A DNA stretch of 64,000 bases, taken from assembly GCA_030426385.1 (NCBI GenBank), contig JAUHYI010000009.1:1-64000 (forward strand), given 5' to 3'. How positions within the stretch are numbered: the first letter of the stretch is position 1; the number at the start of each line of letters is the position of its first letter. This document shows positions 63,009 through 64,000 of the stretch, piece by piece. Made by a program: the position numbers and the translations under genes. Below the pieces are notes generated by a model. The model was not told the DNA's origin and did not search any database. It was given only the letters and a program-made list of their open reading frames with translations. Origin of the DNA: Phycisphaerae bacterium (GTDB taxonomy: Bacteria > Planctomycetota > Phycisphaerae > Phycisphaerales > Phycisphaeraceae).

Positions 63009-63035
63009 GAAATGTGTGTGTGGGGGGGGGGGGGA

Positions 63036-64000
63036 TCACGGGGCAAGGCGTTCAATATCATTCGCATCCAGCCACAACACGCGCACATCGCCCTGTTGCG
63101 ATAATCGGCCACGCACCCGCACCGGGTCAGCCACGAATGGCAGCACCATGTCGTTGGCCGCATGACCATCTTGATCCACGATCAAAAAATATTCCGCGGT
63201 CGGTGGCGTGTTGTGACTAGCCGTCGTGCCTGTCGTATCCATTCGTGCGGAGGAAAATTTCGTGGGCATAGACGTAGACGTAGACGTGGATGTGGTGGGG
63301 TGGGTGGGGGTGGTGGGGGGGAAAGTTTTTAGCATGGGTGGGATGCCGCCGCGAATGCATAGCGTGGCACAGCCCTTGTGTGTTTTGCCATCGCCGGGTT
63401 TCATCACGCCGAAGTAGCATTTGGGATCGATGATTTCGCCGACCAGCGTGACAGAATCGGCTTCGGATTTACGATCTGCGCCAGATTGGATCGTGGCCGC
63501 GTCATAAGTGCTCGCATCATGGGTCATGATGATTTCCTGAACGTCACTGTCCAGCTCCACCATGCGCAATCCGCGCCGCGTAATCGTCGCGCCACTGACA
63601 CGAACATGTTGTCCCACGCGCGAGGCTGTTTGATCCGCGCTGCCAAATTTTCCCGCGTTGACCAGCAACACGGTTTGGTTTTTGCGCCCCACCCGGGTGT
63701 TACGATCCAACCGGATCGCCGCGTAGGGCAAATCCAGCACATACCCGGTCAAGCTCACCGATTCCCCATACGCCCATTGGCCCACGCCAGGGTTGCGCTG
63801 CATCGCCGCGACCAGTGCCGCGGTACACGCGGTGATTACCCATAGCCCGACCACCACCTGACGCACGAATTTTTTTTCGCGCACGGGCACCGGCAAATAC
63901 CCCACATAGAACCCCCCCACATTTCCCCCCACATCACCCCCCACATCACCCCCCACATCACCCCCCACATCACCCCCCGCATTCCCCTCGACTTCCCTCC
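63036..64000 (-). CDS. Membrane-anchored protein of unknown function, 5' end outside window
   Basis: The frame is open from the stop at 63036 to the window edge, so the N-terminus may be off the end; a GTG at 63968 is the last candidate start. The visible N-terminus is (GGDV)n-GGNV-GGF, coded by a 12-base C/G-run repeat. One membrane helix (VVVGLWVITACTAALVAAM) is followed by two beta-rich parts. The second contains VTLVGEIIDPKCYFGVMKPG and then HKGCATLCIRGGIPP, a conserved-looking Cys motif that could bind a metal or cofactor. A Thr/Ser-rich insert interrupts it (PTHPTTSTSTSTSMP). The family is not recognised. Confidence 0.7.
   Translation of the reverse strand, partial: REVEGNAGGDVGGDVGGDVGGDVGGNVGGFYVGYLPVPVREKKFVRQVVVGLWVITACTAALVAAMQRNPGVGQWAYGESVSLTGYVLDLPYAAIRLDRNTRVGRKNQTVLLVNAGKFGSADQTASRVGQHVRVSGATITRRGLRMVELDSDVQEIIMTHDASTYDAATIQSGADRKSEADSVTLVGEIIDPKCYFGVMKPGDGKTHKGCATLCIRGGIPPMLKTFPPTTPTHPTTSTSTSTSMPTKFSSARMDTTGTTASHNTPPTAEYFLIVDQDGHAANDMVLPFVADPVRVRGRLSQQGDVRVLWLDANDIERLAP
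63905..63985. repeat. C-run (inverse G-run) 12-base minisatellite
   Basis: The unit CCCCCCACATCA repeats about four times, with one CCCCCCACATTT variant. It codes for Gly-Gly-Asp/Asn-Val in the minus-strand gene. This and the copy at 62091 are the clearest long tracts with C on the + strand. Confidence 0.9.

Noticed and set aside
1-64000. tRNA, rRNA or tmRNA genes
   Set aside because: By eye I found no T-loop/anticodon arrangement or rRNA signature; a covariance-model scan would be decisive.

Overview
The window looks like chromosome of a planctomycete, most likely of the class Phycisphaerae. The pointers are two PEP-CTERM secreted proteins, a prepilin-type GFTLIELLVVI protein with a long N-terminus, zinc-ribbon membrane proteins, a DUF1569-type protein, the squalene genes hpnC-hpnD-hpnE, a PPi-type phosphofructokinase, and peptidoglycan genes (murC, an ampG-like transporter, an anmK-murQ fusion). 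Genes lie on both strands with short operons. I found no rRNA, tRNA, CRISPR array, prophage or transposase. Assignments rest on motif recognition only.

Layout. 0-9 kb: dciA-like (partial), aroK, a frameshifted holA, a lipoprotein, a small conserved protein, rpsA and an aldehyde dehydrogenase. 9-16 kb: a secreted unknown, then two tandem PEP-CTERM paralogues, each behind the same cassette (Fur-like palindrome, sigma-70-type promoter, structured leader), then a pilin-like protein and a secreted unknown. 16-28 kb: response regulator, DAHP synthase, aquaporin, CDF transporter, hpnCDE, zinc-ribbon protein, MscS and an APC permease. 27.5-31.2 kb: ampG divergent from the anmK-murQ fusion, a peptidoglycan-recycling locus. 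31-45 kb: YHS protein, rpiB, hexose-6-phosphate epimerase, moaA, rhomboid, PPi-phosphofructokinase, uxuA, a 35-residue membrane peptide, STAS protein, lipoprotein, SGNH hydrolase, DUF1569-type protein, globin and SYLF lipoprotein. 45-64 kb: GT4 glycosyltransferase, murC, GH57 enzyme, rdgB, TolC-like protein, leuC, brnT/brnA, YhcH, thioredoxin, typA, desaturase, cyclophilin and a truncated membrane-anchored protein.

The most unusual content is repetitive. A G-run minisatellite (core GGGGGAAAYGTGGGGGG) occurs more than 25 times, nearly always with G on the + strand. It follows minus-strand stop codons, sits in plus-strand leaders, and lies inside holA, anmK, a lipoprotein gene and the last gene, where its 12-bp period can encode Gly-Gly-Asn/Asp-Val repeats. 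In holA a run of 13 Gs breaks the reading frame. Several families of extragenic palindromes fill most gaps, two of them apparently sharing one end, and a ~236-bp block is duplicated on both sides of the thioredoxin gene.
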